64,000 nucleotides of DNA from DATHXC01 sp035459965 (GTDB lineage Bacteria; Pseudomonadota; Gammaproteobacteria; Burkholderiales; Methylophilaceae), in contig DATHXC010000007.1 in assembly GCA_035459965.1 (NCBI GenBank), positions 372,001 through 436,000 on the forward strand, written 5' to 3'. The translations under genes were made by a program, and so were the position numbers. Under the pieces are notes generated by a model. That model was not told where the DNA came from. It saw only the letters and a program-made list of their open reading frames with translations, and made no database searches. Shown one piece after another: positions 17,351-25,594 of this stretch (its first letter is position 1; every line of letters starts with the position of its first letter).

Positions 17351-17406
17351 TTCATTTTGTCATTTTCTCTTGGTTGCCATTTTCTATGGTGCGTCAGCAT
17401 TAATCA

Positions 17407-17790
17407 TCAACTCTTTAGCATCTGCACAGTCAGCACGCCCAGCGCCGTCATCAGCAATGATCCCACCACATGGCTTAATATATGCATTGATGCCCAGCCA
17501 TACTCCCCTTGCGAGAACAGATCGACTGCCTCCGCCGAGAATGTTGAGAAAGTAGTCAGCCCTCCCAGGAATCCAGTGGTAATCAACAAACGTAGCTCCG
17601 GAGTGAAGACGCCCCCCATACCAGCAAAACCCATTGTCAACCCCATCATATAACCGCCTGACAAATTGGCAATCAGTGTTCCCATAGGTAGCAATGGAAA
17701 CACTGCATTAAAGCCCCAACTCAAACCCCAGCGCGCCCATGCACCAATAGCAGCGCCTATCCCAACCGCAATGAACCCATTAAACCCCAT
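17407..17790 (-). CDS. crcB: Fluoride channel CrcB (Fluc)
   Basis: CrcB/Fluc is a dual-topology dimeric channel that exports fluoride from the cytoplasm. The 127-residue protein has four hydrophobic helices. It contains the family's GAWARWGLSWGFN, the IANLSGGYMMGL pore segment (with the conserved Asn) and TGFLGGLTTFSTFSAE with the fluoride-binding Phe residues. I saw no fluoride riboswitch in the short upstream region. Confidence 0.95.
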   Translation of the reverse strand: MGFNGFIAVGIGAAIGAWARWGLSWGFNAVFPLLPMGTLIANLSGGYMMGLTMGFAGMGGVFTPELRLLITTGFLGGLTTFSTFSAEAVDLFSQGEYGWASMHILSHVVGSLLMTALGVLTVQMLKS

Positions 17791-17825
17791 GAATTATCCT
17801 TTTACTGATTATGTGCCGCTTAATC

Positions 17826-17854
17826 TTGATTCGCTTAATACTCGCCAGTATGAT
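17826..17854 (+). promoter_or_regulatory. Putative sigma-70 promoter for glgA
   Basis: TTGATT (17826-17831) and TATGAT (17849-17854) are spaced by 17 bases and lie about 75 bases before the glgA start, in the gap between divergent crcB and glgA. Confidence 0.6.
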
Positions 17855-17927
17855 GAATTGCCATTGCAGATTCAATCAAACAGCTACATATATTCCAGCA
17901 CCATTACAACACTGAAAGCTGAAGCAC

Positions 17928-19394
17928 TTGCGTATCCTATTTGTTACCTCTGAAGCCTTCCCTCTAATCAAGACTGGTGGTTTGGCCGATGTCAGCGGCT
18001 CATTACCTGCTGCATTGAATGAAATCGGGGCGGATGTCCGCTTATTGATTCCAGGCTACCCTGCTGTACTGAAAAAACTGGTCAATCAGCAAACAGTGGC
18101 AACTATCAGCGGCCTGCCTTTTATTGGTTCAGCCACACTGATTGCGGGTGTCATCGAAGAATCTGGTGTAACCGTGCTAGCAATCAAATCTCCCGGCCTT
18201 TATGAGCGTGCAGGCGGTCCTTATGTCGATGAAAAAGGCCTGAACTGGGAAGATAACCCTGTTCGTTTTGGCATACTTTCACTGGTGGCGGCCATATTAA
18301 GTGATGGTGCCAGCCCGCTTGAGAACTGGATCCCGGACATTGTGCATTGCAATGACTGGCAAACCGGCCTGACGCCAGCCTACATGCACTATAAAAAACA
18401 GGCTCAGCCAGCTATTCAGCAGGCCAAGTCGGTATTGAGCATCCACAATCTGGCGTTTCAGGGCTGCTATCACGCAGACTGGACCACGCAGCTGGGCTTG
18501 CCTGCTGCCAGCTTCAGTGTGAATGGGGTTGAGTATTACGGGCAATTATCTTTTCTTAAAGGCGGCATCTACTTTGCCGATAGCATCGCCACAGTCAGCC
18601 CCACCTATGCACAGGAAATACAGACTGCTGAATACGGCTTTGGCATGCAAGGCTTGCTGGCACATCGTGGACATGAGATACATGGCATCCTTAATGGGAT
18701 AGACCTGAATGAATGGAACCCGGCCAAAGACCCGCATCTTGATAAACGTTATAGTGAGACGCGCCTCAATGATAAGAAAGTAGTTAAGACCAAACTACAG
18801 CATAAACTGGGGCTTTATGTGGATGAAGCAGCGCCACTGTTTGGCGTCGTAAGCAGGCTTACTTACCAGAAAGGCCTGGATATGTTCCTGACCATTGCCA
18901 AGCCGTTTCTGCGTCAAGGCAGCCAGATTGCCCTGCTGGGCGGCGGCGAACCGGACCTGGAAGCGGGCTTCAGGCAATTAGCCCACAACTATCCACTACA
19001 GGTGAGCGTCAATATAGGCTACAGCGAACCTTTATCGCACCAGATTATGGCAGGTAGCGACATTTTTGTGATGCCTTCGCGCTTTGAGCCTTGTGGTTTG
19101 AACCAGATGTATGGCTTGCGTTACGGTACACCGCCTATTGTCAGCCATACCGGTGGACTGGCAGACTCAGTAAACGACACCACACCGGAAAGCCTGAAAC
19201 TTGCTACAGCGACTGGTTTTGTGATGCAGCAAAACAACCCTGAATCACTATTTGCCAGCATACAAAATGCATTGAAGTATTACCGTGACGACAAGGCCTG
19301 GCGCAAGATTCAGCGCAATGGCATGCGCCGTGATCTGGGTTGGGATAAAAGTGCCAGCGAGTATTTAAATCTTTACCAGCAATTGCTAACCTGA
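17928..19394 (+). CDS. glgA: Glycogen synthase (ADP-glucose) GlgA
   Basis: GlgA elongates alpha-1,4-glucan from ADP-glucose. The 488-residue GT5 protein has the N-terminal ADP-glucose loop SEAFPLIKTGGLADVSGSLP, DIVHCNDWQTGL, SIHNLAFQG, and the C-terminal VSRLTYQKGLDMF and RFEPCGLNQMYGLRYGTPP. The start is TTG at 17928, because the family begins exactly at MRILFVTSEAFP and no ATG is near. No other glycogen gene lies in the window, so this is an isolated glgA. It is followed by a terminator. Confidence 0.95.
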   Translation: MRILFVTSEAFPLIKTGGLADVSGSLPAALNEIGADVRLLIPGYPAVLKKLVNQQTVATISGLPFIGSATLIAGVIEESGVTVLAIKSPGLYERAGGPYVDEKGLNWEDNPVRFGILSLVAAILSDGASPLENWIPDIVHCNDWQTGLTPAYMHYKKQAQPAIQQAKSVLSIHNLAFQGCYHADWTTQLGLPAASFSVNGVEYYGQLSFLKGGIYFADSIATVSPTYAQEIQTAEYGFGMQGLLAHRGHEIHGILNGIDLNEWNPAKDPHLDKRYSETRLNDKKVVKTKLQHKLGLYVDEAAPLFGVVSRLTYQKGLDMFLTIAKPFLRQGSQIALLGGGEPDLEAGFRQLAHNYPLQVSVNIGYSEPLSHQIMAGSDIFVMPSRFEPCGLNQMYGLRYGTPPIVSHTGGLADSVNDTTPESLKLATATGFVMQQNNPESLFASIQNALKYYRDDKAWRKIQRNGMRRDLGWDKSASEYLNLYQQLLT

Positions 19395-19430
19395 GTTTAG
19401 AAAATAGATTCGATCTGCATAAAACAAAAA

Positions 19431-19459
19431 AGCCTGAATTAATTTATTCAGGCTTTTTT
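19431..19459 (+). terminator. glgA terminator
   Basis: The 9-bp stem AGCCTGAAT/ATTCAGGCT with a 6-base loop is preceded by A-run sequence and followed by TTTTTA, 36 bases after the glgA stop. Confidence 0.85.
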
Positions 19460-19514
19460 AATGCGCTTGTCACAATGCAAAGATTAAATAACAACCGAAG
19501 CGCTGAAAGAGAAA

Positions 19515-19601
19515 TCTGGCACATTACATGCTTATTGTAATGTGAGCTTCTCCAAAGCTAACCTCTCCTCCCTCGGGTGCGTTCATCGCACCCTTTTTTT
19601 T
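19515..19601 (+). ncRNA. Candidate small RNA with CU-rich anti-Shine-Dalgarno sequence
   Basis: Between glgA and convergent orn lies a run of three hairpins on the plus strand. The first is a perfect 9-bp stem CACATTACA/TGTAATGTG (19520-19528, 19536-19544). The second is AGCTT/AAGCT with CTCC in its loop (19545-19559). The third is a terminator with stem GGGTGCG/CGCACCC (19575-19593) and a T8 tract. Between the second and third is single-stranded CCTCTCCTCCCTC, complementary to ribosome-binding sites. The glgA terminator lies upstream, so this is probably a separate transcript. The layout resembles alphaproteobacterial small RNAs with CCUCCUCCC motifs. The 5' end and promoter were not identified. 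Confidence 0.5.
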
Positions 19602-19624
19602 ACTGGATGTTCTAACTCCAGTTT

Positions 19625-20185
19625 TTAATCCAGCTTGATGAAGTGCTCACGATAATATTTGAGCTCATCGATCGATTCATAGATATCAGCCAAGGCTTCA
19701 TGCTTGCTCGCTTTCTTGAAACCCGAGTAAACACTTGGCTTCCAGCGGCGTGCCAGTTCCTTGAAGGTACTCACATCAAGATTACGGTAATGAAAATAGG
19801 CTTCTAGGTCTGGCATGTAGCGCGCCATAAAACGCCTGTCCTGGCAGATTGAATTGCCGCACATAGGGGATTTTCCCGCGGAAACATATTGCTGCAGGAA
19901 CGCAATCATCTGCGCCGTCGCTGCTGCTTCATCCACAGTTGAGGCTTTCACCTTGTCAATCAGGCCAGAACGACCATGTGTACCCTTGTTCCATGCATCC
20001 ATTCCGTCCAGAACCGCATCAGTTTGGTGCACTACGATTACTGGTGATTCCCCCAATACATTGAGGTTGGCATCCGTTACCACCACTGCCAACTCCAGGA
20101 TTCGATCGGTATCGGGAAATAAACCACTCATTTCCATGTCCAGCCAGATCAGGTTGTCAGGATTTTGTACTGAAACTTGTGCCAT
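19625..20185 (-). CDS. orn: Oligoribonuclease Orn
   Basis: Orn degrades 2-5-nt RNAs to mononucleotides, including the pGpG left by c-di-GMP breakdown. It is a DEDDh exonuclease of about 186 residues. It has NLIWLDMEMSGLFPDTDRILELA (first acidic pair), LQQYVSAGKSPMCGNSICQDRRFM (Asp region) and the C-terminal HEALADIYESIDELKYYREHF with the catalytic His and Asp. ATG at 20185 is preferred over one 12 bases upstream on family start, though both are possible. It may tie into c-di-GMP turnover by the genes at 23.9-27.3 kb. Confidence 0.95.
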   Translation of the reverse strand: MAQVSVQNPDNLIWLDMEMSGLFPDTDRILELAVVVTDANLNVLGESPVIVVHQTDAVLDGMDAWNKGTHGRSGLIDKVKASTVDEAAATAQMIAFLQQYVSAGKSPMCGNSICQDRRFMARYMPDLEAYFHYRNLDVSTFKELARRWKPSVYSGFKKASKHEALADIYESIDELKYYREHFIKLD

Positions 20186-20274
20186 AATGATTTCCATTAA
20201 AATATTGCCAATATGCTTGCAAGTCGCTTAACTGGTGAACCTTTCACCAACGCGCGCTTCTTAAAGGCACATAG

Positions 20275-20308
20275 TTTAACTTAAATTAAGTTAATCAATT
20301 AAGTTAAA
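20275..20308. repeat. AT-rich inverted repeat in the orn/protease divergent region
   Basis: TTTAACTTAA (20275-20284) and its exact complement TTAAGTTAAA (20299-20308) flank another AAGTTAA copy (20288-20294). The unit is thus present three times in 34 bases, between two divergent genes. This could be an operator or an AT-rich upstream element; no known consensus was matched. Confidence 0.5.
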
Positions 20309-20338
20309 AAAGTTGGCAAAAATGGAAAATTGGAAATA

Positions 20339-21601
20339 ATGGCTACTACCCTTACCACCGTATTTATCAGTGTATTAATACTCACCACCCTCACCCGTTT
20401 ATGGCTCGGCAGGCGGCATATCAGCTACATCAAGGCGCATCGCAATCAAGTTCCTCAAGCTTTTGACCAGAACATCAGCCTGGATGCCCACCAGAAAGCC
20501 GCAGACTATTCTTCTGCCAAGACGCGTCTGGTCATTACAGAAGGCGCTGCACAAGCCTTGCTATTATTGCTATTGACTATCGGTGGCGGCCTGCAATGGA
20601 TAGACATTACATGGCGCGGCATACTCCCTGAGCATGAGATCATCCGTGGCGCACTGGTAATCCTTAGTGCGCTGGTAGTGAGTAGCGTTATTGAAATCCC
20701 ATTCGATTATTACAAATCCTTTGTTGTAGACCAGCGTTTTGGCTTCAACAAGATGACCCCTGCCATGTTCTTTACCGACATGATCAAACACAGCATTGTC
20801 GGCTTTGCGCTTGGCGCACCCATCCTGTTCGCTGCGCTTTGGCTGATGCAAGGGGCAGGCGACTATTGGTGGCTATATCTCTGGATAGTATGGAGCGCAT
20901 TTAACCTGCTCATGCTGGCGATATACCCGACGTTCATAGCGCCTATGTTCAACAAATTCTCACCGCTTGCCGATGAGTCACTTAAAGCACGTATTGAGGC
21001 TTTGTTAACCAAGTGCGGCTTCAAGTCACAAGGCCTGTTTGTGATGGATGGATCGACACGTAGTAGTCATGGCAATGCTTATTTCACGGGCTTTGGCTCA
21101 AGCAAACGTGTCGTGTTCTTTGATACGCTACTGGAGCGCCTGGATGAAGATGAGATAGAGGCTGTGCTGGCCCACGAGCTCGGCCATTTCAAGCACCATC
21201 ATGTGATCAAGCGCATTATCATGCTGTTTGCCATCAGCTTCCTTGGGCTGGCGCTGTTGGGCTGGCTGAAACAGCAAGGCTGGTTCTATGAAGGCCTTGG
21301 TGTGGCACAAGCGAGTGACTATATGGCGCTGATGCTGTTCTTGCTGGTAAGCCCGGTATTCCTGTTTTTGCTGCGCCCGCTCATGGCGAGCTATTCACGC
21401 AAAAACGAGTTCGAAGCCGATGATTACGCCGCAAAACATGCAGACGCTCGTCATCTGGTTGAAGCGCTGGTCAAGCTCTATCGCGACAATGCATCTACCC
21501 TGACACCGGACCCATTGCACTCGGCTTTTTATGACTCACACCCGCCAGCCAGCATTCGTATCGCCAAGCTTGCCGTATTTACACGTGCATCTTCAACTTG
21601 A
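20339..21601 (+). CDS. M48-family metalloprotease (Ste24/CAAX-protease-like)
   Basis: An integral-membrane zinc metalloprotease of 420 residues. The catalytic motif AVLAHELGHFKHHH (HExxH) lies about two thirds along. The third zinc ligand is in NEFEADDYAAKH. Several hydrophobic helices precede and follow it, as in Ste24-type endopeptidases. SSHGNAYFTGFGSSKRVVFFDTLL is also family-typical. Bacterial members are thought to act in membrane-protein quality control, but substrates are mostly unknown. ATG at 20339 has GGAAA just upstream. Confidence 0.9.
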   Translation: MATTLTTVFISVLILTTLTRLWLGRRHISYIKAHRNQVPQAFDQNISLDAHQKAADYSSAKTRLVITEGAAQALLLLLLTIGGGLQWIDITWRGILPEHEIIRGALVILSALVVSSVIEIPFDYYKSFVVDQRFGFNKMTPAMFFTDMIKHSIVGFALGAPILFAALWLMQGAGDYWWLYLWIVWSAFNLLMLAIYPTFIAPMFNKFSPLADESLKARIEALLTKCGFKSQGLFVMDGSTRSSHGNAYFTGFGSSKRVVFFDTLLERLDEDEIEAVLAHELGHFKHHHVIKRIIMLFAISFLGLALLGWLKQQGWFYEGLGVAQASDYMALMLFLLVSPVFLFLLRPLMASYSRKNEFEADDYAAKHADARHLVEALVKLYRDNASTLTPDPLHSAFYDSHPPASIRIAKLAVFTRASST

Positions 21602-21626
21602 TGCTAATCAGAACCCGGAGATCGGC

Positions 21627-21953
21627 ATGAAAAAAACGATAGTTCCAGTTATTTTATGCCTTTCTTCCTTGCTTCTTTCTATTAGCATCGCTCACGCCGA
21701 CCCCTATCCACAAGGCGACGCAGCCATAGGCAAAGCCATGGTAGAAAAGAACTGCATCGCTTGCCATGCTGCGCAGTTTGGTGGAGATGGCTCATCGATT
21801 TATACCCGTGAATATCGCAAGGTCAAATCATCCGCAGGTTTGGTCGCGCAGATCCGCAACTGCAATACCATGCTTGGTCTTAAATGGTTTGAGGATGAAG
21901 AACTACATGTAGCCAGCTACCTCAATAAAACCTACTACAAGTTTGAGAAATAG
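21627..21953 (+). CDS. Periplasmic monohaem cytochrome c (class I)
   Basis: A 108-residue secreted electron carrier. The ATG at 21627 has GGAG 6 bases upstream. It gives a clean signal peptide (MKKTIVPVILCLSSLLLSISIAHA) with predicted cleavage before DPYP. One haem site CIACH follows about 20 residues into the mature protein. The Met of NTMLGLKWFEDEE is the likely distal ligand. The C-terminal helix VASYLNKTYYKF is typical of small class I cytochromes. The electron donor is not visible. Its stop overlaps the rsgA start by 11 bases. Confidence 0.88.
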   Translation: MKKTIVPVILCLSSLLLSISIAHADPYPQGDAAIGKAMVEKNCIACHAAQFGGDGSSIYTREYRKVKSSAGLVAQIRNCNTMLGLKWFEDEELHVASYLNKTYYKFEK

Positions 21954-22827
21954 CGGTTTGGAGCAAGGACTGGTCACAGCCGCCTATGGCAAGCGCTATG
22001 GGGTTGAACTTCAGGATGGCAGGCAAATCAGCTGTGTAACCCGCGGCAAAAAAACCGACCTTGCCTGTGGCGATAAGGTAGAAATAAAACTCACGGATAC
22101 CAGCGAAGGTGTCGTTGAATCCACGCTACCGCGCAGCAGCCTGCTCTACCGTAGCAATGCCCATCGCAGCAAAATGCTGGCAGCCAATGTGACGCAAGTA
22201 ATCATCGTACTTGCCACTACCCCCAGTTTTTATGAGGCGCTGCTAAATCGATGTTTGATCGCTGCAGAAGCAGCGGGAATCAAGGCGCTGATTGTACTCA
22301 ATAAATGTGACATCGGTGACAACAGCGATGCAATGAAGAAACTGGCGCTCTACTCCGGTTTGGGCTACCAGGTGCAGCCACTTTCTGCCAAGCAGAACAT
22401 CTCCCCGCTTAGCCAATGGCTGCAAGGCCATACCAGTGTGCTGGTTGGGCAATCAGGAATGGGGAAATCGACGATCGTCAATGCGCTGCTTCCAGATTCA
22501 CAAGTCCGTACTCAGGAAGTGTCTGAAGTACTGGACAGCGGCAAACACACTACAACAGCAGCGCATCTTTACCATTTGAATGAAGATAGCCAGCTCATTG
22601 ACTCCCCGGGCTTGCAGGAATTTGGACTTAACCATTTAAATATCGAGCAGCTGGAGCATGCTTTTATCGAGTTCCGGCCTTATCTAGGCAAATGCCGTTT
22701 TAATAATTGCCGCCACTTGAAAGAACCTGATTGCGCCATCAGCCAGGCTATCATTGACGGAAAAGTATCAAGTGAACGCTTGGCTTATTATCAAGCGCTG
22801 ACTGGCGAGCTCGGCAAAGAAATCTAG
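21943..22827 (+). CDS. rsgA: Small-subunit-dependent GTPase RsgA
   Basis: RsgA is a late 30S-maturation GTPase. It shows the circularly permuted order of motifs. An N-terminal OB fold comes first, then G4 VLNKCD, then G1 VGQSGMGKSTIVNALL, then G3 DSPGLQEF. A C-terminal zinc site follows in CRFNNCRHLKEPDCAI. At 294 residues the length is normal. The start is uncertain: TTG at 21943 overlaps the cytochrome gene, while TTG at 21958 would also leave a plausible N-terminus. Confidence 0.94.
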   Translation: MRNSGLEQGLVTAAYGKRYGVELQDGRQISCVTRGKKTDLACGDKVEIKLTDTSEGVVESTLPRSSLLYRSNAHRSKMLAANVTQVIIVLATTPSFYEALLNRCLIAAEAAGIKALIVLNKCDIGDNSDAMKKLALYSGLGYQVQPLSAKQNISPLSQWLQGHTSVLVGQSGMGKSTIVNALLPDSQVRTQEVSEVLDSGKHTTTAAHLYHLNEDSQLIDSPGLQEFGLNHLNIEQLEHAFIEFRPYLGKCRFNNCRHLKEPDCAISQAIIDGKVSSERLAYYQALTGELGKEI

Positions 22828-22872
22828 GTAAAGTAATCTAGAAATCTGATCAATAAATAATCAGGGGGCAGC

Positions 22873-23796
22873 ATGACCACAGCATTTATTTCTCACCCGG
22901 ATACGATGCTGCATATCATGGACGGCACGCATCCTGAATCTCCCGCGCGCATCAGTGCAATCAAACAAAAACTGATTGCCGATAGTATTTACCAACACCT
23001 GCAAATTCATGAATCACCGGTAGCCACCGACCAGCAATTATTGCGCGTACATTCAGCGAGTTATATCCGCCATATTCGCAGCATCGCGCCCTCAGCTGGC
23101 CTGGTCAGGCTGGATGCTGATACCGCCATGGGGCCCATGAGCCTATCCGCCTGCCTCCATGCTACCGGCGCTGCTATTCTCGCGACTGACCTGGTGATGA
23201 ACGGCAAGGTTAAGAATGCCTTCTGTTGCACGCGTCCGCCAGGTCACCATGCAGGTCGTGACCATGCAGCAGGCTTCTGTATTTTCAATCACGTTGCAGC
23301 AGGTGTTGCCCACGCACTCAAATTTCACAAACTTGATCGGGTCGCCATCATCGATTTTGATGTGCACCACGGCGACGGCACGGAAGATATTTTCAGGGAC
23401 AACCCCAAGGTCATGCTCTGCTCAACCTTTCAGCACCCGTTTTACCCGCACAAGGGTGCCACTAGCCGTACAGATCGCATGATTAACGTGCCATTGCCAG
23501 CCGGTACTAAAGGCGCAGTATTTCGTAAAACGGTCGAAACTGAATTTCTCCCTGCCCTTGAGAGATTTAAACCACAAATGATATTTGTGTCCGCAGGATT
23601 TGATGCGCATATTGATGACCCACTTGCACAACTTGGCCTGCTAAACGAAGATTATTACTGGGTTACACAGTTTATAAAGCAAGTTGCCCATGACTACGCA
23701 AAAAACCGTATAGTTTCTGTACTTGAAGGTGGCTATCATTTACCTGCTCTGGCAGAAAGTGCATCCAGCCATGTGCGGTCTTTAGCAGAACTTTAA
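22873..23796 (+). CDS. Histone-deacetylase-superfamily amidohydrolase
   Basis: A zinc-dependent deacetylase of the arginase/deacetylase fold, 307 residues. Active-site motifs are TRPPGHHAGRDHAAGFC (His pair), IIDFDVHHGDGTEDIF (zinc Asp and His), SAGFDAHIDDPLAQLGL (second Asp) and VLEGGYHLPAL. These place it with class II HDAC-like bacterial enzymes such as acetylpolyamine and acetoin-utilisation-type deacetylases. Substrate unknown. A good Shine-Dalgarno (CAGGGGG) precedes the ATG. Confidence 0.92.
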   Translation: MTTAFISHPDTMLHIMDGTHPESPARISAIKQKLIADSIYQHLQIHESPVATDQQLLRVHSASYIRHIRSIAPSAGLVRLDADTAMGPMSLSACLHATGAAILATDLVMNGKVKNAFCCTRPPGHHAGRDHAAGFCIFNHVAAGVAHALKFHKLDRVAIIDFDVHHGDGTEDIFRDNPKVMLCSTFQHPFYPHKGATSRTDRMINVPLPAGTKGAVFRKTVETEFLPALERFKPQMIFVSAGFDAHIDDPLAQLGLLNEDYYWVTQFIKQVAHDYAKNRIVSVLEGGYHLPALAESASSHVRSLAEL

Positions 23797-23845
23797 TCAT
23801 TGTGATAACTCAGATTAAAGCTGGTTTTGTGCGCTTTCAAACCCC

Positions 23846-23874
23846 TTAAATTTTCAGTATCTGCTTAATATAAT
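23846..23874 (+). promoter_or_regulatory. Putative promoter before the HD-GYP gene
   Basis: A perfect TATAAT (23869-23874) is placed 17 bases after a weak TTAAAT (23846-23851), 32 bases before the chosen start codon. Confidence 0.5.
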
Positions 23875-23906
23875 GGTGTTGCCATTAATTAGTACAAAGG
23901 ATGGAA

Positions 23907-25541
23907 ATGGCTGTACCGGATTATCGTAGGGAAACCATTCACGTCGGCGACCTTAAGCTAGGCATGTTTGTATCCGACCTGGACAGGCCCTGGTTGGATT
24001 CCCCTTTTATGATGCAAGGCTTTTTGCTTGAAGAGGATGAGCAGATTCAGCAACTGCAAAGCTTATGTAAAACCGTGATCATCGATAGAACACTATCCAG
24101 TTCAGAACACCAGGTTGAAATACCAAAAGAAAGCGTGGCTTTTACACGAGATGGCACCATCACCACTCGTAAGGCGGCAGTTAGTCAAAGACCAATCAAG
24201 AGCAGCACCGAGAAAGTAAGTTTCTTTGATATTTTACGAGAGCTGAGTAGCAGTAAAGATGAGCCAGGAAAACCACCTTCCGCGCAAACAGAACCTAGTG
24301 GACGCGAAAAATCAACCAGCCCTTCATCCACACAACAAATTCCCACAAAACAAACTCATAGCAAAGAAACTGCTGGTGCGATTAACGATGCTTATCAAAA
24401 TACCGATCATCAGCACTCATCTATCGGCAGCCAGCTCAAACATGACATGTCGAGTGTGCTGGGCAAAGTAAAAGGCTGGCTCCCCGGCACTAAAAAACTT
24501 AGATTGTTCGGTGGATCAACGACAGATACTGATTCATCTAACGATAGCAATAATACTGCGAATAGCTATTCCATTACTATTTTCGAAGATAGCGTTCCAG
24601 TCGAAGAGGAAATGGCAATTATTTATCCCGTGTTTGAAAAAACACAGATTGCTACCCGCGAGATTTTTGAGGCAATAGCCAGTGAAAACAAGATTGATCT
24701 AATGCAGGTCAATCAAACACTCGACAGCATGGTGGAAAGCATCGAGCGCAATCCAGATGCATTGATGTGGCTAGCCAAACTTAAACAACGCGATGATTAT
24801 GCATACAATCACGCACTCAATGTTTCCATCAACCTGATGGCGCTGGCGCACTTTATGGCACTGCCAAAAGCTCAGATTAAAGATTTGGGACTGGCAGGAC
24901 TATTACAAGATATAGGCAAGGTAAAAATACCGACCAAGCTATTGCACAAAGAGGCCCAGCTTAGCCCTGCAGAGTTTATTGAAATAAAAACCCATGTCAA
25001 ACATGGCCTGGATATATTGCGGCAAACTGACAATATGTCACAGAACGTACTGAATATTGTAGCCAACCATCACGAACGCATTGACGGTAGTGGCTACCCC
25101 TCAAAACTTGAGTTGAAACAGATAAGCCTAGCGGCACAAATGGCAGGAATCATGGACACTTACTGCGCGCTCACCAGCAACAAGCCTTATGCCAAAGGCA
25201 TTTTTAACCAGCACGCGCTGGAACAGATTTACGCCAGCCGGGATAAGGAGTTCAGTGGTGTACTGGTGAACCAGCTGATCCAGTTTTTTGGTATTTACCC
25301 GGTAAGTTCTCTGGTGGAACTGAACAGTGGTGAAGTCGCTGTAGTAATACAGCAAAATCGTGTGCGTCGATTGCAGCCACGTGTAGTCATACTACTTGCC
25401 CCTGATAAAACCAAGAATCAATATCCGGTAACACTGGATTTGATTAATTCCCCACCCTCGCCCAATGGCGAACCCTATAAAATAACTCGCGGCTTACCAC
25501 CTGACAGCTATGGCCTTAATCCGGCCGACTTTTATTTGTAA
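23907..25541 (+). CDS. DUF3391 + HD-GYP protein with altered HD motif
   Basis: An HD-GYP-family protein of 544 residues, normally a c-di-GMP phosphodiesterase. The N-terminal DUF3391 domain spans about residues 5-60 (ETIHVGDLKLGMFVSDLDRPW). A long low-complexity, Ser/Thr-rich linker follows. The HD-GYP domain spans about residues 245-440 with YNHALNVSINLM, NHHERIDGSGYPSKL and SLAAQMAGIMDTYCALTS. The core HD pair reads LLQDIGKVKIP (codon CAA), so one metal-binding His is Gln. ATG at 23907 has AAAGG 6 bases upstream. It may be a c-di-GMP sensor or weakened enzyme. Confidence 0.9.
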   Translation: MAVPDYRRETIHVGDLKLGMFVSDLDRPWLDSPFMMQGFLLEEDEQIQQLQSLCKTVIIDRTLSSSEHQVEIPKESVAFTRDGTITTRKAAVSQRPIKSSTEKVSFFDILRELSSSKDEPGKPPSAQTEPSGREKSTSPSSTQQIPTKQTHSKETAGAINDAYQNTDHQHSSIGSQLKHDMSSVLGKVKGWLPGTKKLRLFGGSTTDTDSSNDSNNTANSYSITIFEDSVPVEEEMAIIYPVFEKTQIATREIFEAIASENKIDLMQVNQTLDSMVESIERNPDALMWLAKLKQRDDYAYNHALNVSINLMALAHFMALPKAQIKDLGLAGLLQDIGKVKIPTKLLHKEAQLSPAEFIEIKTHVKHGLDILRQTDNMSQNVLNIVANHHERIDGSGYPSKLELKQISLAAQMAGIMDTYCALTSNKPYAKGIFNQHALEQIYASRDKEFSGVLVNQLIQFFGIYPVSSLVELNSGEVAVVIQQNRVRRLQPRVVILLAPDKTKNQYPVTLDLINSPPSPNGEPYKITRGLPPDSYGLNPADFYL

Positions 25542-25594
25542 AAATTCCGATATAGCAATAAGCTAGGGCAACAATAATCGGGATAGAGAAATTG

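Noticed and set aside
17791..17826. Fluoride riboswitch upstream of crcB
   Set aside because: The leader is too short and lacks the conserved pseudoknot elements by eye.
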